A stretch of 64,000 nucleotides of DNA from Cellulophaga omnivescoria (GCF_001999725.1 NZ_MDDP01000010.1:62001-126000), one strand, 5' to 3'. Numbered from the stretch's first letter, positions 1-9,647 are shown. Made by a program: numbers and translations. Notes: generated from the sequence alone by a model not told the origin.

Positions 1-556
1 AAATAAAGATTACAATTCCGCCTAAATATAAAATAGACATTCTTTTAAAAAATGTCATTAAGCTAAAAAATAATGCGCCAATAAAAAGCGAATTAAGTGT
101 TAGGAAAAATATAAACGGAAGAAAATAAGCTGTAAAATCAAAACTAGTATATGTTCCATAATCTGGTCTGTTTAATAACGCTCCAATAGTAAAGCCAATC
201 ATAGCACCAAGTACAGCACCAATGTTCATAACAGTAACAATGGTAAAACTACCTAAAAAGCGGCCTATAATGTAATTTTTTTCTGTTATTGGAAACGAAA
301 AATATGTTTGTGCCGTCTTATGCTCTTCATCTCTGTATACTGGTACACCCATAATTGCTGCATAGAAAAACAAGCCAAGAATGCTTAGACTACCTAAAAC
401 ACCAGCAATTGCGTTAGGGCTATTTGTAAATTGTGCTGTTCCAGAATCCTCAAAAACGGAAATTAATAGCGGAATTATAAACAGTAGAAAAATGTAAATG
501 TAAGTTACTGGTCTGCGTAACCTGTACTTTAGTTCAAATAAAAATATCTCTTTCAT
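1..556 (-). CDS. ABC exporter permease subunit, N-terminal part
   Basis: Partial gene: the ATG is at 556-554 and the reading frame is open to the window edge, so the C-terminus is missing. The product opens with MKEIFLFELKYRLRRP and then a hydrophobic segment, as in ABC-2 type membrane subunits of Bacteroidota, followed by further hydrophobic stretches. It starts 2 nt after the stop of the ATPase gene, so the two are co-transcribed and probably form one transporter. The substrate cannot be told from sequence. Confidence 0.8.
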   Translation of the reverse strand, partial: MKEIFLFELKYRLRRPVTYIYIFLLFIIPLLISVFEDSGTAQFTNSPNAIAGVLGSLSILGLFFYAAIMGVPVYRDEEHKTAQTYFSFPITEKNYIIGRFLGSFTIVTVMNIGAVLGAMIGFTIGALLNRPDYGTYTSFDFTAYFLPFIFFLTLNSLFIGALFFSLMTFFKRMSILYLGGIVIFI

Positions 557-558
557 AA

Positions 559-1440
559 TTACACAGTTTGTTTAGCCTTTTGGTTAATACTGTAAAAGTA
601 AAAGTCCTCTAAAGTGTTACTTATAACCTCAAAACCTTCTCCAGGGTTACTGTCTGCATATACATTTATGTTTAGATTTCCACCACGTAAATAAGACGAT
701 AAAACAGTGTAGTTTTCTTCGTAAGTAGCAATTTCTTCTTTCTTAATACTTTTTCTAAACACCTTGCCATTTAAAGAGTTTGTAAGCTCCATAGGATGAC
801 CTTGTACAAGTACTTGCCCTTCATTAAAAACAGCCATATTTGTACAAAGGTTAATAACATCATCTACAATATGTGTAGATAAAATAACAACAGCCTCTTC
901 TCCTAACTCACTTAATAGGTTATGAAAACGATTACGCTCTAGCGGATCTAAGCCAGCAGTAGGCTCATCTACAATTATTAATTTTGGATTGCCAATAAGT
1001 GCCTGTGCAATACCAAATCGTTGGCGCATACCACCAGAGTAATCTCCTAAATTTCTTTTTCTAAACTTGTATAAGTTTACTTTGTTTAGCAAATCTGCTA
1101 CGTATGCTTTACGCTCACCACTATTTTGTATACCTTTTATTTTTGCAATATGGTTTAGCATCATCTCTGCAGAAACTTTTGGGTAAACCCCAAAATCTTG
1201 AGGTAAGTAACCCAAAACTTTACGTAATTCTTCGGGCTTATTAAAAACATCAATACCATTAAATTCTATACTGCCGCTATCTGCTAATTGTAAGGTAGCT
1301 ATGGTTCTCATTAAACTAGATTTACCAGCGCCATTTGGTCCTAAAAGGCCAAACATACCTTTGCTAATTTCTAAATTTACATTGTTTAACGCTTTTGTTC
1401 CATTAGGATACGTTTTGTTTAGGTCTTTAATAGATAGCAT
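559..1440 (-). CDS. ABC transporter ATP-binding protein
   Basis: A 293-residue ABC ATPase. Walker A (GPNGAGKS) is at about residues 34-41, the signature YSGGMR at 134-139 and Walker B LIIVDEP at 154-160, followed by the D-loop and the H-loop (LSTH). The C-terminal 70 residues form a small extra domain typical of ABC-2 exporter ATPases. It is the first gene of a pair with the permease, 2 nt apart. The spacer upstream carries a 9-bp inverted repeat that could be an operator. Natural substrate unknown; copper/NosF-like or drug-type exporters have similar ATPases. Confidence 0.9.
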   Translation of the reverse strand: MLSIKDLNKTYPNGTKALNNVNLEISKGMFGLLGPNGAGKSSLMRTIATLQLADSGSIEFNGIDVFNKPEELRKVLGYLPQDFGVYPKVSAEMMLNHIAKIKGIQNSGERKAYVADLLNKVNLYKFRKRNLGDYSGGMRQRFGIAQALIGNPKLIIVDEPTAGLDPLERNRFHNLLSELGEEAVVILSTHIVDDVINLCTNMAVFNEGQVLVQGHPMELTNSLNGKVFRKSIKKEEIATYEENYTVLSSYLRGGNLNINVYADSNPGEGFEVISNTLEDFYFYSINQKAKQTV

Positions 1441-1477
1441 ATGTAATTTTTTATTTTTAGTGATGTTGCTAGGTTAG

Positions 1478-1516
1478 TAACTATATTTGTTAACTTGTTA
1501 CACTTTTATATAGTTA
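1478..1516. promoter_or_regulatory. Inverted repeat upstream of the ABC exporter operon
   Basis: TAACTATAT at 1478-1486 is repeated as ATATAGTTA at 1508-1516, a perfect 9-bp dyad separated by 21 nt, located 38 nt upstream of the ATPase start. Position and symmetry fit a repressor site. GntR/YtrA-type regulators often control such exporters, but no regulator gene is visible here. Confidence 0.35.
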
Positions 1517-1545
1517 TTTTAAGAAATGTCTTACTGTTTTAACAA

Positions 1546-4191
1546 TTATCTCCAAGTAATTGCTTTTTTAGATGCATCTTTAAACTGATAAACAATATGT
1601 GCTAGCCTTGCTTTAATTAGCTGTTGCCTACCGTACTTTGTTCTGGTGTAAATTAAAGAAGATTTACCAACAAATTCTTCCCAATAAAAATGAAATCTTT
1701 TAGCTTCTGCTTTACGTTTACAAAAAATGGTAGGCACAACGTAATAGGTACGTAAATTCCACTTTCTTTTTAACCAAGAGCTATTGTCTATTAAATACTT
1801 GGGGTTGTCTACAGGAGCAATAATTTCTTCTAGAGCAGTAATAAATAAAGAGCTCTCATTAGTGGTTACGCCTGATATGTAAAATGCAAAAACACCATTG
1901 CTATACCGGTCGGTTTCTAGTTTAATTTTGTTTATTGGTGTTGTTATTTTTTGTAATGCTAGTAAAGAATGTAATACAGCTTCGGCTATTTTTTTTGTTT
2001 TACGTTCTGTATTACCAAATAAAAAGTACAGTTTTAGTGCTTTGTAAAACCTGGGTATAAAACCTAAAAATATGGCGCCAAAAAATAAAGATATAAACTG
2101 TGTTATTCCTTTGCTTAGTAGTATACCAACGTTTTTTAATATAAACTCTGGTATTAAGGCAAAAGTACCAACTAGTACTTCTAAAAAAAGAAATTTACTG
2201 GCGTTTACACTGCGTAATTTTTTTTGTTTGGTATATGGTTCTTTGTAAGGGTATAAAATGTTTAGTTCTCTAATAAAAACCTCTCCTTTACCTATGGCTT
2301 TTTGCCATCTTTTAGAAATTAAATCTCTTTGGGTTGCAATAGCAAAAGTCTCTTTGTTTAATTTTTTAATATCTAATTCTGGTGTGTATTGCAAAGGCAA
2401 ACCTAACCTATCTAAGCCATTAACAATGTAGGGCTCTCCTTTTAGAGCAACACCCATAAATGCATTAAATCTTCGGGTTAGTTTTTCTAAATCTTTACCA
2501 CCTTCGGGATCTGTAGGGTCTAAACAAGCCAAATGCCAAATATTGCTAGTTTTATTTTTGTTGCCAGCTTGTGTTCTAATGGCTCTGCCACGCATTTGGT
2601 TAGACGATACAAAGGACCCTACATAAGAAGCTAACACTAAGGTGTTAATTGCAGGAGCATCCCAACCCTCTCCAAGTAAAGCTTTTGTACCAATTAGTAT
2701 TTTTACGGTTCCGTTTTCAAAAAGTGCTGTAACTGCAGATACTATAGTGTTTTTACCCTTGGCAAACGATGTTATAATCACAAAATCCTCATCAACCTCT
2801 AATGGTTTTATGGTAAACTCTGTGTTACCTACTATTTCTTTTAAATTGATAAGGGCATTTTTATGTAAAATAACAATAGAGCCAGTTAAAATACCCAGTT
2901 GCTCTTTATGTTTGCTTTGCGTGCGTAAGTATTGAAAAATAGAAACAACACCTAATTTATTTAACTCATCAAGTTTAGAGCCATCAAAATACAAAAATTC
3001 TTTTCGTATAAAATCTGTTAAAATAACAGCTCTTAAATCGTTTTTTAAATTATCACTTTCGGCAGCAATAATAGCATTTATACTTTTTAATTTACTGGGA
3101 CTATTGGCTAATGTTCTGTACAAATCTTCAACACCAACAAAATCTACTCGCATTTTACTAAAAGCACTAATTTTACGTAAATCTCTTTCAATGGCGTGCA
3201 ATTTTTCTTCAAAAGGTAAAAGCAACTCTCTTTCTGTAACAAGTATTTCTTGTAATAATACTTGTAGCCAGTTGTAGTTTAAGTTTGGAAACTCAATTTT
3301 ATCATCTTTAAAGCCCAAAACAGTTGTTTTTTCTAATGGAATTAGAATTTTAGCGGCATTTAAAAAAATTAAAATAGATGAGTAATACAGTGGTTTATTA
3401 TAAATATTTTCTAACTCTTCTTCGGTGTTTTTGTAAAACGGATGTTGTTGTAATATGTTGGTAAACTCAGTATCATCTACAAGGGTATTTATAAAGTTTA
3501 ATATGTTTTCACGGTAGGTAACAATGTGTTTTATTTGTTCTTTGTCTGGTTTAGAAAAATGTACATAATCCTGGTGCGGACATAAATCTCCGTTTTTAAC
3601 CAAATCTGGAACCACAATTTCATCATCTATTGGTCCGCATAAATCAAAATATTTTTTCACCTCTTTAGCTTCGCTATCGTAAGGTGGTGTTGCGGTTAAT
3701 GATATTACAGTAATATCATCTGCCTTTTTTATTTCAAACAAGCATTTCCACCATTCATTTTTTAAATGGTGAGCCTCATCTAAAACAATAGTTTTTATGT
3801 TGTTTGTCTTTATAAAGTTAACCAGAGTTTTAGAATTATCTAGCTTGTTAAAATCTTTATGTAAAGCGTGCAAAGCTTGGTAGGTAGTAAAGGTAATTTG
3901 CTTTGGTTTTTTTATGTTTAAAGAGTAGTTTGTATAACTTTTATCTTCTAAAAAAAAGGTGAGCATCCTGTCTCTCCACTGGTTTCTAATGGTTAAAGAA
4001 GGAGATAATACCAAAGTAGTTTGGTTAACTCTTTTAAGCATTTCTATGCCTAAAATTGTTTTTCCAGATCCAGGTGGTGCTACAACGTGTAGGTGCTTGT
4101 CGTTAATATGCGTATCAAAATTGTCTAAGAATTTTTGCTGATAGGTACGCCAAGTAAACTTAAATTGTAAAATGTTGTTAATAGTACTCAA
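1546..4191 (-). CDS. SF2 DEAD/DEAH-box helicase with C-terminal hydrophobic segments
   Basis: An 881-residue superfamily 2 helicase-like ATPase. Motif I APPGSGKT is at residues 38-45, motif II DEAH at 138-141, motif III TATPP at 166-170, and motif VI QMRGRAIRT near 530. A GEGWDAP motif V precedes it. Between the two RecA lobes lies a long insert of about 300 residues. Residues about 665-712 are strongly hydrophobic and could make two membrane spans, which is unusual for this fold. The start is TTG (4191-4189); no in-frame ATG exists until residue 51. It is transcribed divergently from hemB. Role unknown; no restriction or methylase gene lies next to it. Confidence 0.8.
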   Translation of the reverse strand: MSTINNILQFKFTWRTYQQKFLDNFDTHINDKHLHVVAPPGSGKTILGIEMLKRVNQTTLVLSPSLTIRNQWRDRMLTFFLEDKSYTNYSLNIKKPKQITFTTYQALHALHKDFNKLDNSKTLVNFIKTNNIKTIVLDEAHHLKNEWWKCLFEIKKADDITVISLTATPPYDSEAKEVKKYFDLCGPIDDEIVVPDLVKNGDLCPHQDYVHFSKPDKEQIKHIVTYRENILNFINTLVDDTEFTNILQQHPFYKNTEEELENIYNKPLYYSSILIFLNAAKILIPLEKTTVLGFKDDKIEFPNLNYNWLQVLLQEILVTERELLLPFEEKLHAIERDLRKISAFSKMRVDFVGVEDLYRTLANSPSKLKSINAIIAAESDNLKNDLRAVILTDFIRKEFLYFDGSKLDELNKLGVVSIFQYLRTQSKHKEQLGILTGSIVILHKNALINLKEIVGNTEFTIKPLEVDEDFVIITSFAKGKNTIVSAVTALFENGTVKILIGTKALLGEGWDAPAINTLVLASYVGSFVSSNQMRGRAIRTQAGNKNKTSNIWHLACLDPTDPEGGKDLEKLTRRFNAFMGVALKGEPYIVNGLDRLGLPLQYTPELDIKKLNKETFAIATQRDLISKRWQKAIGKGEVFIRELNILYPYKEPYTKQKKLRSVNASKFLFLEVLVGTFALIPEFILKNVGILLSKGITQFISLFFGAIFLGFIPRFYKALKLYFLFGNTERKTKKIAEAVLHSLLALQKITTPINKIKLETDRYSNGVFAFYISGVTTNESSLFITALEEIIAPVDNPKYLIDNSSWLKRKWNLRTYYVVPTIFCKRKAEAKRFHFYWEEFVGKSSLIYTRTKYGRQQLIKARLAHIVYQFKDASKKAITWR

Positions 4192-4231
4192 ATGAAGGCT
4201 CTTGGTTTCTGTATTTTTGGTTGATATTAAG

Positions 4232-4239
4232 TAACTTTG
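4232..4239 (+). promoter_or_regulatory. Putative -7 box for hemB
   Basis: TAACTTTG matches the Bacteroidota -7 consensus TAnnTTTG, 24 nt before the hemB ATG. No perfect TTTG -33 box is seen; TTTC at 4206-4209 is the nearest, with a 22-nt gap. Confidence 0.45.
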
Positions 4240-4263
4240 ACACCACTAAAGTAAACAATAATT

Positions 4264-5253
4264 ATGTATCCAATTATTAGAAACAGAAGATTGCGTAGTA
4301 ACGAGGCAATCCGTTCTTTGGTTCGTGAAACCATTATTTCTCCAGACGATTTTTTAGTACCACTTTTTGTGGTAGAAGGTAAAGGTGTTAAGCAAGAAAT
4401 ACCGTCTATGCCAAATTATTTTAGGTATAGTTTAGATTTGTTAGAGAATGAGGTAAAGGAGTTATGGAAAATGGGCTTAAAGTCGGTTTTACTTTTTGCT
4501 AAAGTGCCCGATAATTTAAAAGATAATAAAGGTACAGAAGCCGTAAATCCAGACGGATTAATGCAACGCGCTGTTAAAACAGTAAAAAACGTTTGTCCAG
4601 ATATGTTGGTTATGACAGATGTTGCTTTAGACCCTTATTCTTCTTACGGCCATGATGGTATTATAGAAAATGGGTTGGTTTTAAATGATGAGTCTGTTGA
4701 GGTACTTACAGAAATGAGCGTGTCTCATGCAGAAGCAGGAGCAGATTTTGTTGCACCAAGTGATATGATGGATGGCCGTATTTTAAGCATACGCGAAGCT
4801 TTAGAAGATGATGGTTTTTACAACACAGGTATTATGAGCTACAGTGCAAAGTATGCCTCTGCTTTTTACGGACCATTTAGAGATGCTTTAGACTCTGCAC
4901 CTGTAGATATGCAAAATGTTCCTAAGGATAAAAAAACATACCAAATGGATTATGCCAATCGTTTTGAAGCTATACGAGAAACGGAAATGGATATTGATGA
5001 AGGGGCAGACATTGTAATGGTAAAACCAGGACTTTGCTATTTAGATATAGTACGCGAAATTAAAAACGAGGTAGATGTGCCAGTGGCAGTTTACCAAGTA
5101 AGTGGCGAGTATGCTATGGTTAAAGCAGCAGCAGAAAAAGGCTGGTTAAACCATGACGCTGTTGTTATGGAGCAACTAACAGCAATTAAAAGAGCAGGTG
5201 CAAATATTATTGCCAGTTACTTTGCTAAAGATGCAATTCGTATTTTAGGGTAA
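4264..5253 (+). CDS. hemB: Delta-aminolevulinic acid dehydratase (porphobilinogen synthase)
   Basis: Condenses two 5-aminolevulinate molecules to porphobilinogen in haem synthesis, in the cytosol. The 329-residue length is normal. The two Schiff-base lysines are visible in YSAKYASAFYGPFRDA and in IVMVKPGLCYLDI. The metal-site region reads DVALDPYSSYGHDG, where zinc-type enzymes carry clustered cysteines, so this looks like the magnesium-dependent type. It stands alone, with a promoter-like box upstream and a terminator hairpin after the stop. Confidence 0.97.
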   Translation: MYPIIRNRRLRSNEAIRSLVRETIISPDDFLVPLFVVEGKGVKQEIPSMPNYFRYSLDLLENEVKELWKMGLKSVLLFAKVPDNLKDNKGTEAVNPDGLMQRAVKTVKNVCPDMLVMTDVALDPYSSYGHDGIIENGLVLNDESVEVLTEMSVSHAEAGADFVAPSDMMDGRILSIREALEDDGFYNTGIMSYSAKYASAFYGPFRDALDSAPVDMQNVPKDKKTYQMDYANRFEAIRETEMDIDEGADIVMVKPGLCYLDIVREIKNEVDVPVAVYQVSGEYAMVKAAAEKGWLNHDAVVMEQLTAIKRAGANIIASYFAKDAIRILG

Positions 5254-5274
5254 TTTTATAAATACAAATTTTAA

Positions 5275-5318
5275 AAGCTTACTAAAAATTACAATACACT
5301 TTTTAGTAGGCTTTTTTT
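5275..5318 (+). terminator. Rho-independent terminator after hemB
   Basis: A stem of about 12 bp (AGCTTACTAAAAA pairing with TTTTTAGTAGGCT) is followed by a run of seven T, 20 nt past the hemB stop. Confidence 0.8.
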
Positions 5319-5461
5319 GTAATACATTAAAATATTTAATTTACTATTACGAATAAAGGTTAAAACCTTTCGGAAATAGGTACACATTATAATAGTCCTA
5401 CAAAAATATATAGTTTAGTCCTGTTTAATACTCTTATTTAATGTACTAATACAATATATAT

Positions 5462-6211
5462 ATGATACAGTTTTTGAGAAATATTTTAGGACTTGGCCCT
5501 GCAGAACCCAAAAATTTACGTAAAAAGCCCACAGCTAATACACAAGCCACGACCGTTGTAAAAGAAGTTATTACTGATAAATTAGAAATGGATTATAGCA
5601 TGGTTTATCCGTATTTGGTTTCTAAAAAAACAAAAGAACTAGACTTAGCAAATGAGTTAGTTTCGGTTTTTTATGAATCGGAAGATATTTATGCTCCTAC
5701 GGTGCAGACTTTTGTGATGATGGATAAAGACAAAGAGGGGGCAAACGGAGAAATAGATGTTTTTCATATAAAAACAAGTAACAAAACAGAAGAAGATTAT
5801 AAAAAGCTTGATAAACATAGTTTAGCCAATTTAGATAATTTAGAATTGCCTTTTATGTATTGGGATTTTACTGATGAAAAAAGCGATTACGAAATTTTAT
5901 CAACCAGAATTACCCCGTTTTCGAGTGAAAAAATATTGAGTAGAAAACATATGTTAGAGGCACACAAAATGCTAAACTCTAATGAACTCTTGGTTTCTAT
6001 TCCAAGAAAAGGGCTTATTTATGTATGTTCTTATTTATTGGATACCCAACATATCAATCAATTTATGGACATTCATGCATATATGATATTAACAAACAAG
6101 CAGAATTGTGAGCTGTTATGTGAAGATTTATTTGTGGTTAAAAACGGAGAAATAAGTAATGTGTTAGGTTTAAGTCAGCTGTCTGATAAATTAAAAGAAG
6201 GTAATCTTTAA
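5462..6211 (+). CDS. Hypothetical cytosolic protein, 249 aa
   Basis: No family recognised with confidence. The first 40 residues are basic and Pro/Thr/Ala-rich, like a linker. The remainder looks like a mixed alpha/beta globular domain with a motif LLVSIPRKGLIYVCSY near residue 180, reminiscent of proteins that report on stored data but not diagnostic. No signal peptide or membrane segment. It precedes the lipoprotein gene by 79 nt in the same direction, so the two may be co-expressed. Confidence 0.75.
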   Translation: MIQFLRNILGLGPAEPKNLRKKPTANTQATTVVKEVITDKLEMDYSMVYPYLVSKKTKELDLANELVSVFYESEDIYAPTVQTFVMMDKDKEGANGEIDVFHIKTSNKTEEDYKKLDKHSLANLDNLELPFMYWDFTDEKSDYEILSTRITPFSSEKILSRKHMLEAHKMLNSNELLVSIPRKGLIYVCSYLLDTQHINQFMDIHAYMILTNKQNCELLCEDLFVVKNGEISNVLGLSQLSDKLKEGNL

Positions 6212-6290
6212 TAACCCTGTAAATAGGGTGTAATTAGAGTAACTCTTGTTTTAATTTTACACCTTACTGTATCAACCTTAAAATTGATTT

Positions 6291-7598
6291 ATGAAAAAAA
6301 TATTACTACTATTAATTGTAATACTGTTTAATAGTTGTTTTGGTGGAGATAAAACAGATGAAGAACTGTTAGCTATAGACAAACAAACACTAGTTAAAAG
6401 TATAGATTCTGATAAAGTTTTGACCTATAAATTTGCTAAAATTTTAATTAGGGCTTCAGCAGCAGAAAGTAATATTAGTCCTGAGTACTCCAAATTTAAG
6501 TCCGACTTAGATAGAATTTTTAATAAGGTTTCTAATTATGACGCTAAAGATTCTGAAAGTCTAAGTGTTTTAGATTATATATCTATTTATAGAGATTATA
6601 AAAAGATGGAGAAATTTATAATGGAAACGGATGAAGATGAGTTTCCTACTTTGTTAGAGGTTTTTAGTAGAGCAAACGCAGCTCCAGAAACACCAAAACA
6701 AAATTTGTTGGCAGGAGAGCAAAAAAATTATGTTCAGAATATAGAACACTCTGTTTTAAGTGCAATTGTAGTTTTAAGTAGAGACATTGGTAAAGAGGTG
6801 TCTTTATACGAGTGTTCTAAAACCAACCCAGAATTATTGCCAGATTCTGAAATTAAAGCTCTTTTGCAATACTACCGAGGCTTTTTGTTTTTTGAAAAAG
6901 GACTGTACTATTTGTCGGAGGATGAAATATCATCAAACATAAATTGGCTTAATGCTAATAAAGACGTAAACCTACCTCTTACAAGAGCAATGTTTCAGTG
7001 GGGAAACTTAAATAACGAACAAACTCATATTGGTTTTCATTCTTTAAATCATTTATTTAGAGGTTTTGATAGGTTAATGATGGATCGTGATATAGATGAA
7101 GAACGTGCGCTTGAAGATTTTGAAATGTTTTTAAATGACTCAAAAAAAATAGGATTAGATAATGAGGTAATTTGGTCTATAGAGTCTTACTTATATCTAA
7201 AAAAAGAAAAAAATGACAAAGCAATAGCAGCTTTAAAGAGGTTGCAGGCTAGTAAATTACTTTCTGCAGATGAAAAAGAGCGTTTAGCAGAATCTATAAT
7301 ATATGTACAAAATAGGGAGCCCGGAAAAGTATTAAACGGTTTTTATGATAAGTATTTTTTAAGTAAAATTGCCACAAAATACATGTTATCTATTTTAGCC
7401 AAAGTAGATTGGCAAAGGCTTATGGAAGAACAAAATGTGCCACATACTAAAGAAATTTTTGAAACTTTAGAAAAATTTAAAAGCTTTACAGAAGAATACA
7501 ATAAGTATACAAGCTCCGAAAATTTGGAAAAAACAAAAGACGAGCTTTTAAAGCAGGGAGAAAGTCTTTGGGACCAAACAAAAGGTTTGTTAGACTAA
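6291..7598 (+). CDS. Hypothetical lipoprotein, 435 aa, helical
   Basis: The N-terminus MKKILLLLIVILFNSCFGG is a lipoprotein signal with the acylated Cys at 16. The rest is rich in Leu, Glu and Lys and looks mostly helical, with repeat-like stretches (for example DKAIAALKRLQ) that suggest TPR-like packing. There is no catalytic motif. It follows the 249-residue unknown gene and is closed by a strong hairpin at 7618. Probably faces the periplasm on the inner or outer membrane; function unknown. Confidence 0.8.
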   Translation: MKKILLLLIVILFNSCFGGDKTDEELLAIDKQTLVKSIDSDKVLTYKFAKILIRASAAESNISPEYSKFKSDLDRIFNKVSNYDAKDSESLSVLDYISIYRDYKKMEKFIMETDEDEFPTLLEVFSRANAAPETPKQNLLAGEQKNYVQNIEHSVLSAIVVLSRDIGKEVSLYECSKTNPELLPDSEIKALLQYYRGFLFFEKGLYYLSEDEISSNINWLNANKDVNLPLTRAMFQWGNLNNEQTHIGFHSLNHLFRGFDRLMMDRDIDEERALEDFEMFLNDSKKIGLDNEVIWSIESYLYLKKEKNDKAIAALKRLQASKLLSADEKERLAESIIYVQNREPGKVLNGFYDKYFLSKIATKYMLSILAKVDWQRLMEEQNVPHTKEIFETLEKFKSFTEEYNKYTSSENLEKTKDELLKQGESLWDQTKGLLD

Positions 7599-7617
7599 GT
7601 AATTTGTTTAGTAGAAT

Positions 7618-7655
7618 AATGCGCAATACCGGTTTTAGAACCTGTGTTGCGCATT
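7618..7655 (+). terminator. Strong intergenic hairpin without U-tract
   Basis: AATGCGCAATAC (7618-7629) pairs with GTGTTGCGCATT (7644-7655), with a GGTT/AACC inner stem, about 16 pairs in all. No T-run follows on either strand, so it may be an mRNA 3'-end stabiliser rather than a classical terminator. Confidence 0.5.
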
Positions 7656-7771
7656 ACTATTTCATGAAAGTATTAATATTTCGCATAATTTACTAATTGT
7701 TTAAATCTTAAAGTTTTTACATTCGTTGTTGACTAATAATTGAAGTTATTGCTGTTTAAAATATTGAAACA

Positions 7772-8683
7772 ATGAAATTTACATTTATAAAGTACATTGC
7801 TTTAACTGCATTTATGTTTACTTTTTATAAAGTATTTTTACCAGCATCATCTACTTCAACTACTTTTAACACTAAAAATACAACACACACTACAGAGTCT
7901 AATACAATAGATTTTAATCCAAATTTTCATATTTACATATGTTTTGGACAGTCTAATATGGAAGGTTCTGCAACTATAGAAGATCAAGATTTATTGGAGA
8001 ACAGCCGTTTTAAAGTATTACAGTCTTTAGATTGTGATAATCTTAAAAGAAAAAAAGGGGAATGGTATACGGCTGTAGCTCCTTTAAGTCAGTGTTACGC
8101 AGGTTTGTCTCCTGCAGATTATTTTGGAAAAACAATGGCTAATAATTTACCAGACAGTATTACTGTTGGAGTTGTAAATGTAGCCGTTGGCGGATCTGAT
8201 ATTAGATTGTTTGATAAAGACATTTACAGTAATTATCTTAATACATATAAGGAAGATTGGTTTACAGATAAAATTAACGCCTACAGTGGTAATCCTTATA
8301 ACCATTTAATACAATTGGCAAAGCAGGCACAAAAACAAGGTGTTATAAAAGGCATTCTTTTACACCAGGGTGAAAGCAATACTGGGGATAAAAAATGGCC
8401 AACATATGTGCGTACAGTTTACAACAATATGCTGGCAGATTTGTCTTTAAAAGAAGAAGAAGTACCTTTGCTTGCTGGTGAAATGGTACATGAGCAACAA
8501 GGTGGTAAGTGTGAAAGTATGAACCCTATAGTTAATACATTGCCAAGTGTAGTGCCAACAGCTCATATTATTTCTTCTAAAGGTTGTGAAGTCCGCACAG
8601 ATAGCGTACATTTTAATTCTGAAGGAGTTAGAGAATTAGGAAAAAGATACGCTCTAAAAATACTAGAGCTTAAGTATAAGTAA
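7772..8683 (+). CDS. Exported carbohydrate acetylesterase, SASA/CE6 type
   Basis: A 303-residue SGNH-fold esterase. The nucleophile block FGQSNMEG places Ser at 61; the HQGESN block near residues 198-203 supplies the Gln/Glu of the family; the DSVHFN block near 277-282 holds the catalytic Asp-x-x-His. This combination marks sialate O-acetylesterase/CE6 acetylxylan esterases, which remove acetyl groups from glycans. A hydrophobic N-terminus (residues 5-24) is a signal peptide or anchor. The AraC regulator gene follows in the same direction after 85 nt and may control it. Confidence 0.85.
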   Translation: MKFTFIKYIALTAFMFTFYKVFLPASSTSTTFNTKNTTHTTESNTIDFNPNFHIYICFGQSNMEGSATIEDQDLLENSRFKVLQSLDCDNLKRKKGEWYTAVAPLSQCYAGLSPADYFGKTMANNLPDSITVGVVNVAVGGSDIRLFDKDIYSNYLNTYKEDWFTDKINAYSGNPYNHLIQLAKQAQKQGVIKGILLHQGESNTGDKKWPTYVRTVYNNMLADLSLKEEEVPLLAGEMVHEQQGGKCESMNPIVNTLPSVVPTAHIISSKGCEVRTDSVHFNSEGVRELGKRYALKILELKYK

Positions 8684-8768
8684 AAAGCAAACACATTATA
8701 TTACAACGTTAGTTACGCTTTAATACTAACATAAAATACCATACTTTTGGTTTTTAAGTTGTAAATAG

Positions 8769-9647
8769 ATGTCTACATCATCAGAAATTCAAAAACATGG
8801 TTTTAAAGAAGGATTGCCCCAAGAGTTTGAGTTGGTAAATCTTGCAGACTTGTACAACAATTTTTTTGATGATTTAATAGTTCCTCACAGAGCAGATTTT
8901 TATCAAATTATATGGTTTAAAAAAGGAAATCCCAGACATATGGTAGATTTTAATCCTATAGATATTAAACCAAACTCAATTTTATTTGTAGATAAAAATA
9001 GTGTACAATGTTTTGATGAAAATGTTGCTGTAGAAGGAGAGGTTTTGCTGTTTACAGATAACTTTTTTTGTAAAACAGATGAAGATACCAAGTTTTTAAG
9101 AGGCAATATGCTTTTTAATGATTTATATTCCATATCTACCATACAAGTAAAACAGCATACGCATATTTACAATAGTATTTTTCAATTTATAGAACAAGAA
9201 TTAAACACGGTTAAAGACAATTACCAATCTGATATACTTAGGAATTATCTTCAAAATATATTACTATTATCAGAAAGAGAGCGACAAAATCAAAATATTG
9301 CTTTTATAAATAAGGGACCAGATTTAGATTGTGTTATTAAATTTAGAGACTTGCTGGATAAAAATTTTATGAGGCAAAAATCTGTAGCTAAATACACAGA
9401 GCAGTTAAATGTTACGCAAAAGCGCTTAAGTGCAGCAACTTTAAAAGTAATGGACATTACACCCAAGCAAATGATAGATGCTAGGGTAATATTAGAAGCT
9501 AAGCGTTTATTAGTACATACTTTAGATAGCGTAAAAGAAATTGGTTATACACTTGGTTTTGAAGAACCTACAAATTTTGTAAAATATTTTAAAAAACATC
9601 AAGGCTTTACCCCAACTGAATTTAGAAAAAAAATACTACTGGCGTAA
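8769..9647 (+). CDS. AraC-family transcriptional regulator
   Basis: A 292-residue protein with an N-terminal cupin-like sensing domain and a C-terminal pair of helix-turn-helix motifs (from about residue 190). The end, EIGYTLGFEEPTNFVKYFKKHQGFTPTEFRK, shown here in part as GFEEPTNFVKYFKKH and GFTPTEFR, is the family signature. It sits downstream of the esterase gene and may regulate local carbohydrate use; its inducer is unknown. Confidence 0.93.
   Translation: MSTSSEIQKHGFKEGLPQEFELVNLADLYNNFFDDLIVPHRADFYQIIWFKKGNPRHMVDFNPIDIKPNSILFVDKNSVQCFDENVAVEGEVLLFTDNFFCKTDEDTKFLRGNMLFNDLYSISTIQVKQHTHIYNSIFQFIEQELNTVKDNYQSDILRNYLQNILLLSERERQNQNIAFINKGPDLDCVIKFRDLLDKNFMRQKSVAKYTEQLNVTQKRLSAATLKVMDITPKQMIDARVILEAKRLLVHTLDSVKEIGYTLGFEEPTNFVKYFKKHQGFTPTEFRKKILLA

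Noticed and set aside
1546-4191. Helicase as part of an anti-phage defence island
   Set aside because: No nuclease, methylase or other defence gene lies nearby; the neighbours are an exporter and hemB.
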